This document shows, piece by piece, positions 36,252 through 48,310 of a stretch of 64,000 nucleotides of DNA (position 1 is the first letter of the stretch; every line of letters starts with the position of its first letter). The position numbers and the translations under genes were made by a program. Origin of the DNA: Strobilurus pachycystidiatus (Eukaryota; Basidiomycota; Agaricomycetes; Agaricales; Physalacriaceae); assembly GCA_019915135.1 (NCBI GenBank), contig JAHLMK010000003.1, positions 62,001-126,000 on the forward strand, read 5' to 3'. Below the pieces are notes generated by a model that had not been told where the DNA came from, ran no database searches, and saw only the letters and a list, made by a program, of their open reading frames with translations.

Positions 36252-37393
36252 TTACGCGGCTCTTTTCCGCTTGGGACCAGTCTTCTTCGACGATAGAGGA
36301 GCATTCGTTGTGAAGCTTTCCTTGGTCTTCATGACATCCTCCAGCGACCTCGAAACCTTCAAGGCATATGAGCCAATGACCATCTCATCGGGCTATACAA
36401 GGCTCGAACTCCGCCGGTTGACATTCCGAAACCCATTTTCCAACGTCGCGGCCCTCATCCTCCGAGTCGGTGTATGAGGACGTACGAGATCGCTTCGATG
36501 ACCTGTTGGACTCCAGGTCGCTGTACGAACAGGTCGACGTCGACGCGGAGTGGGTGAGCTGGGGGACTGCCGCCTCCTCCGGTGCTGGCCAGGGAAATTC
36601 CGGACGGTACTTCAGAGGGATGGAGCGATTAAACTGTCCTCTGAAGGCACCGTCGTAGAAGGAGCGGATCGGCGGAAAAGGCCATGGGAAGATGATCCGA
36701 AGAAGTTGCCCGAACAGAGACGGCTCGATAAGCTCTCGATTGTTGAGAATGGGTTGGGAGCAGTGGGCGAGGAGGAAGAGGGGATGTACGTCTGCGACAA
36801 CCGTCGTCCTCGGCGCAGATTTGATCTTCAGTCTAATGTTCGTAATGCGGCCGGTGACGGGATGTTTTGAATGGATGGAGGCGTTCCGCTTCAAAGGTAG
36901 GACACGATGCTTGAAGGTTCCGAACGGAATTCTCTGTTGATTTGAGGATCAGCGACGTACGAGAAGGTCGAGAAACGCCCACACTTCGGAGAACTTCTGT
37001 CTTTCGCCGATAGATGCTTTGATATTGGCTTCTTGAAGCGAAATTATGTCACTCAGAATGTCATCCGTAGGTATGAGGGCAATGCGCCGCTCGTCAAAGG
37101 CTTGCTTGAGCGACGTTTGGACTGGCAGGCATAATGAGACAACGATCTGAGACCGGTACAGGGAAGCTTACTTTGAAGGTGATTGCTGGGATGAGTGAAG
37201 TAATCATTCAGTTGACCTCGGCGCAAGCCCCAGCAGTACTCGAATCCGTCAAGCTAGAAACGTGTCAGCACAAAGAACGCATCCCATGTAAACAAGTGTC
37301 GCGCACTCGAATGTCGCTTGACGAGACAAGCGTTAGATCAGCAGTCTCCTTGAAGGACTTTGTCGCGCTTATGTTCGAAATCTTGTTTGTCAT
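36252..37393 (-). pseudogene. F-family member F2, frameshifted near the C-terminus
   Basis: Start ATG at 37391-37393 (MTNKISNISATKSFKE). The exons follow the F1 plan, through WGLRRGQLNDYFTH, IALIPTDDIL, VHPLFLLAH, FRGQFNRSIP and the Ser-rich acidic linker. Compared with F3, one extra base about 36393-36400 shifts the frame after FEPCIA and puts a stop at 36385. The bases downstream still encode, in the shifted frame, the family ending VSRSLEDV and KRKRAA to 36252. So it is a recent one-base lesion, or a sequencing error. Confidence 0.7.
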
Positions 37394-37477
37394 CGGGTTA
37401 TGCGGAAGCGCGGTGATGCTGACGGGAGTAGAGTAACTTTAAGAGCCGACTCCGAGTCCCTGAGTACCGCAACAAAC

Positions 37478-37490
37478 GCGCGATCACGTG
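37478..37490 (-). promoter_or_regulatory. Conserved F-family promoter box (F2)
   Basis: On the minus strand CACGTGATCGCGC, about 85 bp before the F2 ATG. Identical to the F1 box. Confidence 0.55.
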
Positions 37491-37800
37491 CTTCTTGTCT
37501 CTCCCTGCCAGCACTGACAACAGCGACGTCGGCTGACGACCACAGAACGACCATTTAGACGATGTGAAAGAAGAGGAAAATGATGCGTGCACCGCTTTGA
37601 AGTTTTGCCACGCGGGATGCTCTATTCGAAATAAGGTGTGCGCCCTGTCTGTAGTTCGAACCCCACCCAGCGATATATAGTACTTATTTGTGCAGAGTCA
37701 AATCACATATGATAGGAAAGCGACGAAAGCAAGCGATGTGCGTATATACAGAATCAGACAGATATGCGTAAATAGGTAAAGGTCAATCCAGAAATCTACG

Positions 37801-38940
37801 TCACACGGCTCTTTTCCGTTTAGAGCCGGTCTTCGTCGACGATGAAGAAGCCTTCGTTGTAAAGCTATCCGTGGTCTTCAAGACATCCTCCAGCGACCTC
37901 GATACCTCCAAGGTATACGAGCCAATGACCATGTCGTCGGCTACACAAGGCTCGAACTCAGCCGGCTGACACTCCGAAACCCATTTTCCAACGTCGCGGC
38001 CCTCATCCTCCGTGTCGGTGTAGGAGGACGTACGGGATCGCTTCGATGACCTATCGGACTCCAGGTCGCTGTACGAACAGGTCGAGGTCGACGGAGAGTG
38101 GGTGAGTGGGGGAACTGCCGCCGCCTCCGGTGCTGGCCAGGGAAACTCCGGGCGGTACTTTAGAGGAATGGAGCGACCGAACTGCCCTCTGAAGGCACCG
38201 TCGTAAAATGAGCGGATGGGCGGAAAAGGCCACGGGAAGATGATCCGAAGAAGTGTTTCGAACAGAGACGGCTCGATAAACTTCCGATTCATAAGAATCG
38301 AATCGGAGCAATGGGCGAGGAGGAAAAGAGGATGTATGTCTGCGGACACCGTCGTTCTGGGGGCTGATTTGATCTTGAGTCGTATATTCGTGATGCGGCC
38401 GGTGAGAAGATGTTTTGAATAGATGGAGACGTTCCGCTTTAGAGGTAGAACACGATATTTGTAGGCTCCGAAAGGTATTTTCTGTTGACTCGATGATCAG
38501 GGACGGATAAAGGGGCCAAGAAACGCCCACACCTCGAAAAAATTCTCTCTGTCGCCGATAGATGCCTTGGTGTTGGTCTCTTGAAGTGAGAGTATGTCGT
38601 ACAAAACTTCATCCGTGGGTATGAGGGCAATGCGCTCCTCGTCCAGAGCTTGCTTGAACGACGTTTGGGCTGACAGGCATCATTAGACAACAATTTGTTA
38701 CCAATACAGACAGGCTTACTTCGAAGGAGATTGCTTGGTGAGGCAAGATGGTCATTTAGATCGCCTCGACGCAAGCCCCAGCAGTACTCGAATCCATCAA
38801 GCTAGAAACGCGTCAAAACAGGGAACGCATTCATGAAAAAGAGTGTTGCGCACTCGTATATCGCTTGACGAAACAAGCTTTACATCTGTAGTGTCCTTGA
38901 AGGATTTGGAGGCGCTGATGTTCGAGATATTGTGCGCCAT
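37801..38940 (-). CDS. F-family member F3, intact
   Basis: Start ATG 38938-38940 (MAHNISNISASKSFKD). The exons parallel F1: WGLRRGDLNDHLASPSNLL, QALDEERIALIPTDEVL, IPFGAYKYRVLPLKRNVSIY, DIHPLFLLAHCSDS, DGAFRGQFGRSIPLKY, DLESDRSSKRSR, DVGKWVSECQPAEF, LEVSRSLEDV and KRKRAV at a TGA (37801-37803). All joints are open, making it the intact partner of F2. Acidic, serine-rich linker plus basic tail; the molecular role is unknown. Confidence 0.72.
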
Positions 38941-39011
38941 CGGGATATGTGGTAGCGCGGTTGATGACGGGAGTAAAGTAAGAGCCGATTCCCTGAGTTA
39001 CCACAACAAGG

Positions 39012-39024
39012 GCGCGGTCACGTG
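39012..39024 (-). promoter_or_regulatory. Conserved F-family promoter box (F3)
   Basis: CACGTGACCGCGC on the minus strand, about 72-84 bp before the F3 start. It is followed at similar spacing by CAGGGAatCGGCTCTtAC, also seen upstream of F1. Confidence 0.55.
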
Positions 39025-39346
39025 CTATTTGTCGCTGCTTGCCAACAGCGATTGGCTGACGACCATTGGATCTTCCTGCCGCAGCCATGCCCTTTGTCCT
39101 TTGTGTGCGGCATCTCATTGTATAATCCAATGCGGACATCTTGATCAAGGTTTTGAACACCAAGTCTGTCCTTTTTTGGCTTACTCGCTGGAATGGTCGA
39201 CAATGTAGGCACCTGAGATACTTGATTTGGCTCTGCGAGGGTGTTGGTACATTGTCTCGCTATGGCCGGCCACTATCGACGACATATAAGGAACTCATTC
39301 TGGTCCATAACGCGTGTTGTCGCTGCGAACTCAATCGCTTGCCTCC

Positions 39347-40677
39347 ATGACCCGACCTCAGCGCTCAGCCACCCGTGGGGTTCAATATTGTGAACTCTCG
39401 CCCCACCCTCCTCGTCGTCCCCGGCCCCCTCCCCGCGCTAAAGTGAAAATTGCGGTGAAGAAGCGCATTGCAACAGACCGCTTGTTTACCCCAACGAGGG
39501 ACCAGCGACCGCCGGCCACCGTTCTCTGGCAAACACCGCAGAAGAACATCGAGTACCAGGAGCCAACTCCAAGGAAAGCCAAGGACGCCGTTGTCGCTGC
39601 CTCGGAGTATGGTGATTCTTGCATGATCTGCAGACGGTCCAGCCAAGGCGGAAAGCTCACCTGCGTTGCACATATTATGGATCGCGCTTTAGCCGGCGAT
39701 GCCGATACGGTGTGTGGGTTTTCAGAGTGCCAGAATCAATGAACCTGATTATATACAGCTAGCAGCCATTGAGCTTGCTTGGGGCCTGGTTGAGCGGTCG
39801 TTCTGTCTCCACTCTCGGCACAACATGGTCTATCGTATGCTCTAAACCCTCGTCACATTTTGGTTTCGACGCGAAGATCTTCTACAGTGTGCCTGATCTG
39901 TCATTCTGCCTTGGATAATCACCTCATCGCTCTTTTTCCTTCGTCGGAAGACGTCGCACAAATGAGGAGATTCACGAAACTCCCGATTGAGAAAAGGAAG
40001 AAGACTCCGGCCTTGCAGGTGAGTACTCTTTGATTGCGTGGCTTGGGTTAAGGCTCATTGTTCATCTCCCCGCTTAACAGTATCTCCCCAATTCCAACTT
40101 CAAAAATAGAACACTACGCGTTGTTCTGTTGGAGTGGGAGGGTGCTCTCGAACGCTACATCTGTGAGCGCAGCCCTGACGGCAAACGTTGGGTTCAGACA
40201 AAGAGGTCAGAAATCTTTGAAGCACCCTTTTCAATCAACGACGTCCCCACGCATATCGGTGCTTGGTTCCTTGCCTGGAATGCTGGGTTGAAGCTGCATA
40301 GACTCGAAAATCAAAATCGTCTTGATCTTACGAAGTTCCAGCCGGATGTGGCAGCCGACATACCCTTGATCATGCGCCTCTTCGAAGACTGGAGCGACGA
40401 GGCTATCCTTCCTCCATCCGCTCGCTGCTCGCCTCCTCCGCCCGCTTCTCCTCGCGACCATCAGGACTTTGACTACGACGACGAGTGTCCTTGCGTTGGC
40501 GGCTGCTCGCTTGTTGGCACAGCTTCAGAGCGGCATGACGAGTCGCCCCGAACCCCTTCTCGTCGCTCAATTCAAGAAAGTGCGCGGGCGGTTAGAGCTG
40601 CTCGTCGCTCACGACTCAAGAGCTCCGAGAAGAGCGACGATGATGGACGAAAGCTTGACCTTCTCTCCAAACTTTGA
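39347..40677 (+). CDS. HNH-nuclease-like protein
   Basis: ATG 39347. Exon 1 is Pro/Arg-rich, then DSCMICRRSSQGGKLTCVAHIMDRAL. After an intron (from about 39711 to 39760) come IELAWGLVERSFCLHSRHNMVYL and, after a second intron, CLICHSALDNHLIALFPSSEDV. The pattern C-x2-C, AHI, HNMVYL, CHSALDN corresponds to the beta-beta-metal (HNH_2-type) layout of an agaricomycete family: His in AHI, Asn in HNM, His in CHSALD. The third exon ends TPALQ, and the last (from about 40081) reads YLPNSNFKNRTLRVVLLEWE to a TGA at 40675-40677. The C-terminal 100 residues are Ser/Arg/Asp-rich. Nuclease activity is inferred from the motif only; the substrate is unknown. Confidence 0.68.
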
Positions 40678-40995
40678 TTCATGTATGACTTCTGCTTACT
40701 ATACTTCCGTATGCCCTTCTGTATCCACTTACACTTTTCACTTACTACGCCGTCTTGTATTCCGACTCTGACTATGCCTATATGATTATATGTTCAATGT
40801 AGCTTCGCGCGCGACGGGGAAGACGACGGTTGAGCTGGGCAGATACAAATTATTCCGTCCTTGAGGACGCGTTAACATACTCATAGTGGTGAAGCCGAGT
40901 AGTTACAGAATCAAAGAATGATGCATCTGGATGTAACGCAACATGAAGACGAGGATTCACCATTGACTCGGTCCGCGACGGCCTCGTCAGGTGGC
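40678..40995. other. Convergent 3' intergenic
   Basis: Between the HNH-like gene (plus) and the bestrophin-like gene (minus). Nothing recognised. Confidence 0.5.
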
Positions 40996-42866
40996 TCACT
41001 TCGTGTCTCTAGTCATTGCCTCGACATCCCTCCAGCTTTTCAACAGTGTTCTTGTGACATTGTCGAAACCTTTACTCCCAACTTCGGCGTGCCCATACTC
41101 AGTTTCGCCTTGCACGAGTTCTTCGACTGTACGCCTATCCGCCGGTACGAAAGGCTGGTTCCACGCCGAGAATATGAAGCTGGTGGGTTCGAGAGGAGGG
41201 TTCGCGGTGATCTCTTGGAGATCGCGCTGGATGGCTAGACAGAACTCATCCAGGTCGAGGTCGTTACCATCGTAATTAAATGGATTTTCACTGTCGGTTC
41301 GCTGGTCAGCGGCATATCGTCAGAGTAACGAACCGGACGTACATCTCGTTCCCGATTTCCAAAAGTCCGAGGAGAAGAAAGGCCGTGAACGCGGTGCCGG
41401 GAATGGTGAGGTAGTGAAAACTATCATAAAGTTGGAGCTAGTAATACATGAGGACAGCCGAATGCGATAGCCGAAGGTGCTTACCGGAAGGAGGAACAGG
41501 TATATCCATATCGACATGCGTAGATGTGCTTGGTATGCAAACGGAAGTGGATTGTTGGCCACGCGCTCCAAAGCACGTAATACATCGTGAAGATTTGTGA
41601 CACAGTCAACGAATTTGCTGATAATGGATGCTTCCAGGAGCTTCTCGCGCAACAGGACTGGGCAGTGTCATTAGCGTCGCGATCTGGAATGGTCCCAGAA
41701 CTGATGTACGACGTACATGCAAGGTAACCGGTGAGGTAGTTCGTGATCTCCAACGGCACGTTACTGTCCCCGACGACTGGGCCAATCTTTCTCCCCAACG
41801 CGTCACGCCTTTCACCTTCTACGGTACTGGTCCTGTTACCGGTGACCTTGTTCCAGATCCACCTGAAGATAAGGAGGACCGGAAGGTAATCATAGATATT
41901 TGTACTGGGAGGGCTGTATGCTGGTTTGAGAGGACGGTGCGTTTGGACAACGGCAAGGGCCTTTTCTGGATCGAAAGTCTTGCTGCGTGGGGCGCTGCGA
42001 GATAGGCTCCACAGCGAGGACGTGGGCGATTCGGTTTCCTTGCTGATCGTGGACGCGACTGTGATGGTGGACGAGAATGAACAAGCATGCCTCAGTTGAA
42101 GCGGGTGCTCGCCGTCCTCGGACGCCTCCCATAGAGGCAGCAACTCGCCGATGTCAGCGTCCGCGATGGCGTAATGGGGGAGAAAACAGATCAGCGGGTA
42201 GAGGTCTTGGAAGTATACACCGTTTTCGCCACGAAGGAAATGCTGCGGGAGAGAAGCCAGTGAGAAAAACATGAAGTCTCTTGTAATAGAACGCTACCTT
42301 GACCGACACCGAGAAAGCCTGGATGACGTTGATCATACTTTTCTTCTCGATGATATTCTGAAGGGTGCTTCGCGAGCTCACCCCGTTGGGAGAGCGCTCT
42401 ATTGGAACGTGGTTCCAGATCTGAAGACGAATCAACGAGCTGCGCGCCCTGAGAATGAGGAAATCAAACCAATTGTGCCAGGTTCCTCGAGTTGGCGACT
42501 AACTTAGACCATAGTCGATCACCTTCCTGATACCTGACTGCCGGTAAGAAATGGTGCGGAGGATCAGGTTTGAACTAACCGTTCATATGCCGATGATGTT
42601 CTAAACGAGATGACAAGTCCCAAGACTGTACCGAGTACTGTCATGAGCTGGGGGTTAATGGCGAGCGAGTGAGGTGTTTGGCTAGAAACCACAGTGACCA
42701 CTGCAAGGACGCAAATCAGCACGCGCAAGCACCGTAACCGAAACCGAACATACCGACAGAGACGGCCGTATAGAAGATGACACCCGGCCAGATGTCGTGT
42801 ATGATTGTCGCGCAAAATCTCTCCTTCGTCCATTTCTCTCGAAACAAGGGATTGGCGGTTGGCATC
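40996..42866 (-). CDS. Bestrophin-type anion channel protein (UPF0187-like)
   Basis: Minus-strand exons give ANPLFREKWTKERF, IHDIWPGVIFYTAVSV, then after an intron with GTATGT donor VVTVVSSQTPHSLAINPQ, LMTVLGTVLGLVISFRTSSAYER and DRLWSKLVANSRNLAQLVW. Further exons give HFLRGENGVYFQDLYPLICF, NVPLEITNYL, LLEASIISKFVDCVTNLHDV and a last exon FNYDGNDLDLDEFC, with stop TGA at 40996-40998. Residue wording and the hydrophobic segments match fungal bestrophin/UPF0187 membrane proteins, which form chloride-type channels. The start used is MPTANPLF (42866); an upstream exon could add residues. It lies tail to tail with the HNH-like gene. No breaks seen. Confidence 0.8.
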
Positions 42867-44230
42867 GCAGTTGTCCGTAATTGGGGTCCGGGGTGTAGGG
42901 CTGGACGTTGTGACAGCCACTCTGAGTCTTGAAGGATTGAGACGCGCCATGAATTCCTCGTTCCCGAGCTTACTTATAAGGATCTGAGGACCTCCAATTT
43001 TAGCGATGAACTACACAGTTCCAGTGAGCCGTCCATCCTGTAGTGAAGATTAACACGACATGAAACCATCATGGTACTCTTGTGACATACCCGTTTCCTG
43101 ATGTCCGCCTCGACTTCATGCGAACATCAGACGCTCAACCACAACCCCCACTCGCATCCTCCCAGTCCTCGGGTTTCTAGAAGATGCGCCTAAACAGCCG
43201 ACTCGAGCGCGTCTAGAGGTGGGTAAAGACATAATTGGGGCTTCCACGACCCTCAGCATATAACCTAGCCTAAGGTTCCGGGAGGCACAGTGAGTGACAG
43301 CTACGGCTGTCTATCAGGGAAGGCTGAGTGTTCATCTATGTCACTTACCGGGAGTGCCAACGGCAAGAGCAAAGACAAAGTCATGGCCTGGACGTATCGA
43401 ATGATGCGTGTTGATCACGGTCAGAAGCAAATGTCGTAGTGCCGAAAATTGCCGAATGCCGAAGAGTGCCAGATGCCGAAGAATGCCGAATGCAGACCCC
43501 TTGGAAATTGGGTTATGCCGGTGTTAGAATCCTCCTAGTGTCAGACAGATATCAAAGTACAGGATTTGCACGACGAGTAAGATGTCACTTGAGATCATCA
43601 TATGTGTCCTGGCAGCTTGAGGGAAGGGCGAAGATTCCAACTTTCGCCATCGACTACTGTGTTCAGGCAACTGTAGGTACTGAAGCTCGTAAGTCAGCAT
43701 TCTGAGCTGCCAGTATGACGGGCGATGTCAGGTGGCAGCGGCATCAGTTGATTGCACCCATCATGATTCACCATTTTTGTCTTCGAACAGCCGTCATGAT
43801 TCGCGATCACAGTCGGATCTTCCACGTCTCGGGTCCCTGTCTTGCAACCTCGAGCTTGGTGCCACCACATTTCCAGCCCGAAATTGCCTGTTGTGAACCG
43901 TATGCCTCACACCTACCGTTCACCGATAATGGAAGAGATGGCGGACAGCAAGGCAGTCGAGGTCATCGTGTTTGTGCTAGTGAAGTAAGTGAATCAGTCC
44001 ATCGTCTTCTCCGAATTTTGATTTACACTTGCTGATGATGCAAGCTGGTCGATCTATCGCTTCACTTGGGTTCGTGATATGATCAGTAGTGCTCATATCG
44101 TACAATTGCCATTCAGGACAGTGTTATCAAGCGGCCGACTATAAAAAAAAAGTATGTATCTCTTGACGTGCAAAGAGGGACAATGATATCGTCGAATAGG
44201 ATATATAGTACGCGAGACTCGGACAAAGAA
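42867..44230. other. Intergenic with TGCCGAA repeats
   Basis: No gene supported over 1.3 kb. At 43440-43495 a short imperfect tandem of TGCCGAA/TGCCGAAGA units occurs. The right end is the 3' flank of F4. Confidence 0.5.
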
Positions 44231-45046
44231 CTACGCAGCTCGCTTGCGCTTCGTGCGTCTTGGTGCTGGTGCTGTTGTCCTTTCGGACTTCTTCGCCGCC
44301 TCCAGCGCCTCCTGCACCGACCGAGAAACTTCCGACGCGTATGCCCCAATCTGATCCTCGTTCGTCACGGCGGGCTCGAACGACACGGAGCCGCATTCTT
44401 TCATCCATTTCCCGACATCCGGCTCGTCGTAATCGCTATCTGAGAGCGAGACTCGTGAACGCTTTGAGGAGCGATCTGAGAAGTTGTCGTCTGATGATGA
44501 AGAGGACGATGTCGAGGAACCATGACTAGTACAGGATGGAGGTATCCCAGGAGCAGGGAAGTGTCGACGATGGACGGGCGGAATAGTGCGCCCAAATTGA
44601 CCGTGATATGCGCCCTTGAAGAACTCGAGGGGAACAACGCTGTACCATGCCCCGTACATCGCCGTGAGGTTGGTGAACATGGGTTCAGGAAAGAGTTTGT
44701 ATTTGGGGGTGACGGCGGAGCATCCGTTGGCAAGGACAAATAGGGGATGTGCATCGCATGTGGCAAGAGCTACAGATTTTCCGGGGGCTCGCTTTCTGAG
44801 AGGGGAGATCTTGCCGGTTTCCGGATGTCGAACATAGAAGGACACGGATCTGTCCAGGGCGACCAGCCGATATTCGTAGGTTTGGAAAGGGAAAAGCTGT
44901 TTTCGACTGTGAGACATGCCGTTATGAAGCGTAAGACAGGATTTTACCTCGGTGAAAGGCCGCCGTTGCCTGACAGGACATTGGTACCGATTGATGTCAT
45001 GCATGGCTTGAAGACTCTGGATGAGATCTTCGGAGGGAATGAGAGC
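44231..45046 (-). pseudogene. F-family F4: 3' half of the gene split by the KDZ element
   Basis: The frame reads from ALIPSEDLIQSLQAM through RPFTE, an intron, FPFQTYEYRLVALDRSVSFY, DAHPLFVLANG, FFKGAYHGQFGRTIPPVH, a Ser-rich acidic linker, DVGKWMKEC, EVSRSVQEAL and KRKRAA at the TAG 44231. It is close to F5 but begins abruptly at the 7-bp repeat TGAGAGC (45040-45046). The missing N-terminal exons are found 16.5 kb away at 61528-61844. No stop in the surviving part, so the insertion is recent relative to decay. Confidence 0.85.
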
Positions 45047-45122
45047 ATGAAAGGAGACCAACAAAACTTGAGTTATCCCGGTCGTGACCGGAATGAGTCG
45101 AGTTTTGACTCGAACTCGAAAA
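45047..45122 (+). repeat. Left terminal inverted repeat of the KDZ element
   Basis: It pairs with 61452-61527 in reverse. It contains CCGGTCGTGACCGG, itself a 6-bp inverted pair around GT. The outermost 14 bases are less conserved. Confidence 0.85.
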
Positions 45123-45400
45123 TCTCCCTCACTGTATGGCCACTCGATTCACACCGTCAGCCTACTCGTACCAACTCAAGCACGACTCGAACTCGGACTC
45201 GGACTCAAACTCAACTCGGACTCAAACTCAACTCGGACAAACTCGAACTCGAACTCGAACTCGACTTCGACTCGGACTCAAACCCAACCCAACTGCGACT
45301 GGAAGCTAACTCGACTCAAACTCGGATTGAAGTCAAGCGTGACTCCCGAGCGCGACTCGAGTATGTGATATGACTCAAACTAGACTCGAGCTTCACCATC
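45123..45400. repeat. Left subterminal ACTCG-type minisatellite
   Basis: Degenerate tandem of GACTCG, AACTCG and CAACTCG units. The right end has the reverse-complement kind (61060-61451). Such arrays often serve as transposase binding regions in DNA transposons; that role is inferred here. Confidence 0.7.
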
Positions 45401-45501
45401 GAATATGCCTAAACTTGACTCAGAACGTATCCCATTGACTCATATACGTACTTTCTGCTCATGTATCTATTACCATAACGTTCCTGATCTGCGCAATATA
45501 T

Positions 45502-47948
45502 CTAGGCTTGAGCTTTGCGACGGCCGCCTCGTCCCATATTGGTGTCAATCGGCTGGTCGAGAAGCCCTGGTTTGATTTTGCTTGGATGCACCATCTCATA
45601 GTGTACATTCTTCGGCCTTTTGATGCAGTACATCAGTGAGATGCTCGCAATAAATGGATGGATCGAGTACCTTTTTGCTTTGGGTGGACCGCTCATGTCT
45701 GCAATCGGTTCGGCAACGGAAGAGCTACTTCCCGCAACAGGCTGCGAGGTCTGGCTTGGTGAGTCCTTAGTCGTTCTCTTCCTTCTGTTAATGTTTGGTG
45801 CGTCAAGCATATACATGGATGCACGACAAGCTCACTTTGATCCTCCTCTCTTCTTTTTCACTTTCGGTATGTCATGACTGGACCCAAGGGCCTCGGCGCC
45901 GTCTGCAGCCCCGATCACGGCGCCAGCGCCAGTGCAATCAGCGGAAGCTGACGCAGATCTTCCCTTCGACGCTTTCGGATTGCTCCTAGCAAGACTGCTG
46001 CAATCATCAGGTTGGGTATCTATCAGAGTAGAGAAGAACATACACGTCCAGTACCTCTGGCGGAACACTGATCGGTACGTCGGGAAGGCTAGGCGTCGTA
46101 TCGGGCATCTGGTCATTTCCCATAGACTCATGAGGCGTACTTTGCGCCACATGGTCTGAGGTGCTGCCGTAGAATTAGCCGGATCAGCAACATGCCAACG
46201 GGGTTCCACTTACGGGTCTTCTAACATATTGGTATCGTTGGCATCGTGCATGGCCGTCTGGACCCGACCTCTTCCGCCTCGTTCTGATCGTTGTGGCGGT
46301 GAATTGGGGCCCACATTTCGAGAGGAAGGCTGCGCAAAAGATTCCTTCGCTGATAGATCCACAGGTTGTTTATCTGACATCGGCGAACGTGGCACGACCG
46401 GCGGCTCGGAGTGTGGCTTTGGCCGAGTGTAGTTTGGAACGAACAAACGAAAAGGCGCTGCTGAGCTGTTGCCGGATCGTTCCATCCATGCAGAGATTAG
46501 CGATATCCGGGCTTGGACGCGCTTAGCAACAGGAGTCGCGCTGCTGGTCGCGAGATACGCCTCCAGCTCAGGCCAGTCCACTATATCGAAATATTGGCTG
46601 GGGTTTTTTGCTAGATCGCTCCGATTGAGACTTGTTTTCGCCTTTGTAGAGTCTACAAGGAGATGTCAATCACTGCAGTCGGTAGAAGCAAGTAGACGTA
46701 CGCCAGACTTCGTTGAGGTAGTTTTCTATGCTCTTGTCCTGTTCCGCGCCTGTCTTATTGTCGATGTCGATCTCGGCAAAGCGTGGCACATCATAACTCG
46801 TTGAAAGAGCCTGATTGTCGAGGTCTGCAAGAAGGTGAGCTGGGCTGTCATTCGGTTAAGAAGAAGGTCTGTAGAGCTCACCTGTACATCGTGAGGTGAA
46901 CCAGTTTGCCGCGCTGTGAACTATGTTCGGGGGGAGAATCTGTGACAACGTGCACTTGGATTCTCCCAAAACAGGGGAATCCGCACTGCAGGCCGCACCG
47001 TTCAGTTCTGGGCTGCACTCCAGGTCTGACTGAGCTGGACGTACCTGCCCCCTCCCACCTCGCAGGTTTCCTGATCGCGATAACAGAATAGGATAGTAAC
47101 TGCGGCAGGTCCAGCAATGCCCTCTATTTCTTCCGCGACCCTCCTAGACAAGTTTCGGATGGCCAAGGGTAAACGAAATATGGTACTTGTAGTAATGTCA
47201 TTCAATCGAAGAAAACCACACCATCAGCGGACACATACCTTTCGCGTGATCCCAACTCCTTCGCTCGGCGCTCATACTCCTCTCGACTCGACTCCTGCAA
47301 CTCGTCCCAAAGTTGGCTACCGGCTTTACGAGTTGCACCACCGTTGTTGCCGCCTTTGACTTCCGTCTTCAACTCCTGTGCGCGTACCCGAACTGCATCC
47401 ATATTCTCCTCCACGAAGAGACGCTGTCCGCTCAGTGACGTTGAGAACCGAAGGAGACCTCGTCTACCCGCGTTGACCTTCTGATCATCCTGCTCCTCTT
47501 CCTCACTGCTGGGGTCGTCCTCGTCCTGCTCGAACGTGGGCATAGCTTTGGCATCTTTGCCCTTGTCGATGTTGTGATTCTTCTTATTGCGGAACCAATC
47601 GTAGATTTTCTGCGAAATCCATTCAGATAAACCTACACGAGTCGAAATCTATGACCAACGCACCTTTTCTGTCTTCGAATCGTTCCTGGAAGCAAAGACG
47701 GGGTGTTTGAGGACAACCTTCGCCGCCTTCTTCTTCCAGTTCGTCAACGCCTGGCCGCCAGTGCCTTTTCTGCACAATGCTGACCACTCGGGAAGAAATT
47801 GGTATAGGACGGTCAACTGGTGAGTGTTGAAACCGGAACCGTCAGCTGTTCTTCGCGCCTTGGGTTGCTCGTCTGTCGGTAGCGTGGATGGGTCAAACCC
47901 ACTCGAAGCCCAAGGGTCGTCCGCGTCCATATCGTAGGGCTTCTTCAT
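45502..47948 (-). CDS. Cargo gene, HTH-like segment, unknown function
   Basis: About ten exons. It starts MKKPYDMDADDPW (ATG 47946-47948). An early region reads WSALCRKGTGGQALTNWKKK with VVLKHPVFASR; after an intron comes KIYDWFRNKKNHN, whose WFRNKK is reminiscent of the recognition helix of homeodomain-type HTH proteins. An acidic segment (DEDDPSSEEEEQDD), FSTSLSGQRLFVEENMDAV, a Cys-containing stretch, FAEIDIDNKTGAEQDKSIEN and Ser/Pro-rich exons follow, and it ends GRGGRRKAQA at 45502. A DNA-binding role is a guess from the WFRNKK segment and its place in a transposon. All listed exons are open; some internal joints near 46.8-47.1 kb are uncertain. Confidence 0.55.
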
Positions 47949-48310
47949 GGCTGGGGGTGTACGAATGAATGTCAGCGTCAAGTCGGAATTGCGACACAAT
48001 ACTTGACTATACCACTGCCGGTTTTGCTTTCGCCGAAGTCTATTGTTCGTGTCAATAGTTTCCTAGTTACCATTGTCTGCCGGACATACCATTGAGCTGG
48101 TCCAGCCCAACGCCTCGCGCGAGCCACGATGCACATCGATCCTGCATCCGCAGGTGCCGCGAAGCACGTCGATCCTAACGCCGCCACGAATACTTTCAGG
48201 CTGATCACACCGACTTATGTCTCAATATATTCATATCAAATTTCAGTCCCACTGACGCCCTGAGTGATAACACGCCTCCCCTGTCCTAAAACGTCAGTGG
48301 CGTATAGGGC
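47949..48310. other. Spacer inside the KDZ element
   Basis: Upstream region of the minus-strand cargo gene and of the possible plus-strand gene that follows. Nothing specific recognised. Confidence 0.4.

Larger units (their letters stand above)
36050..39100. repeat. Tandem segmental duplication carrying F2 and F3
   Basis: Two units of about 1.5 kb in the same orientation (about 36050-37560 and 37590-39100). Each holds an F-family gene, its 5' flank with the CACGTG box and a 3' flank containing CGAAAGCAAGCGATGTGCGT. Point changes and small indels indicate that the duplication is not brand new. Confidence 0.75.

Noticed and set aside
43439..43495. Possible CRISPR-like array of TGCCGAA units
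   Set aside because: Units are 7-9 bp, imperfect and without spacers, in a eukaryotic context. A minisatellite.
45123..45373. Coding frames rich in TRTRTQTQ and LELELD
   Set aside because: They are translations of the ACTCG minisatellite, not genes.
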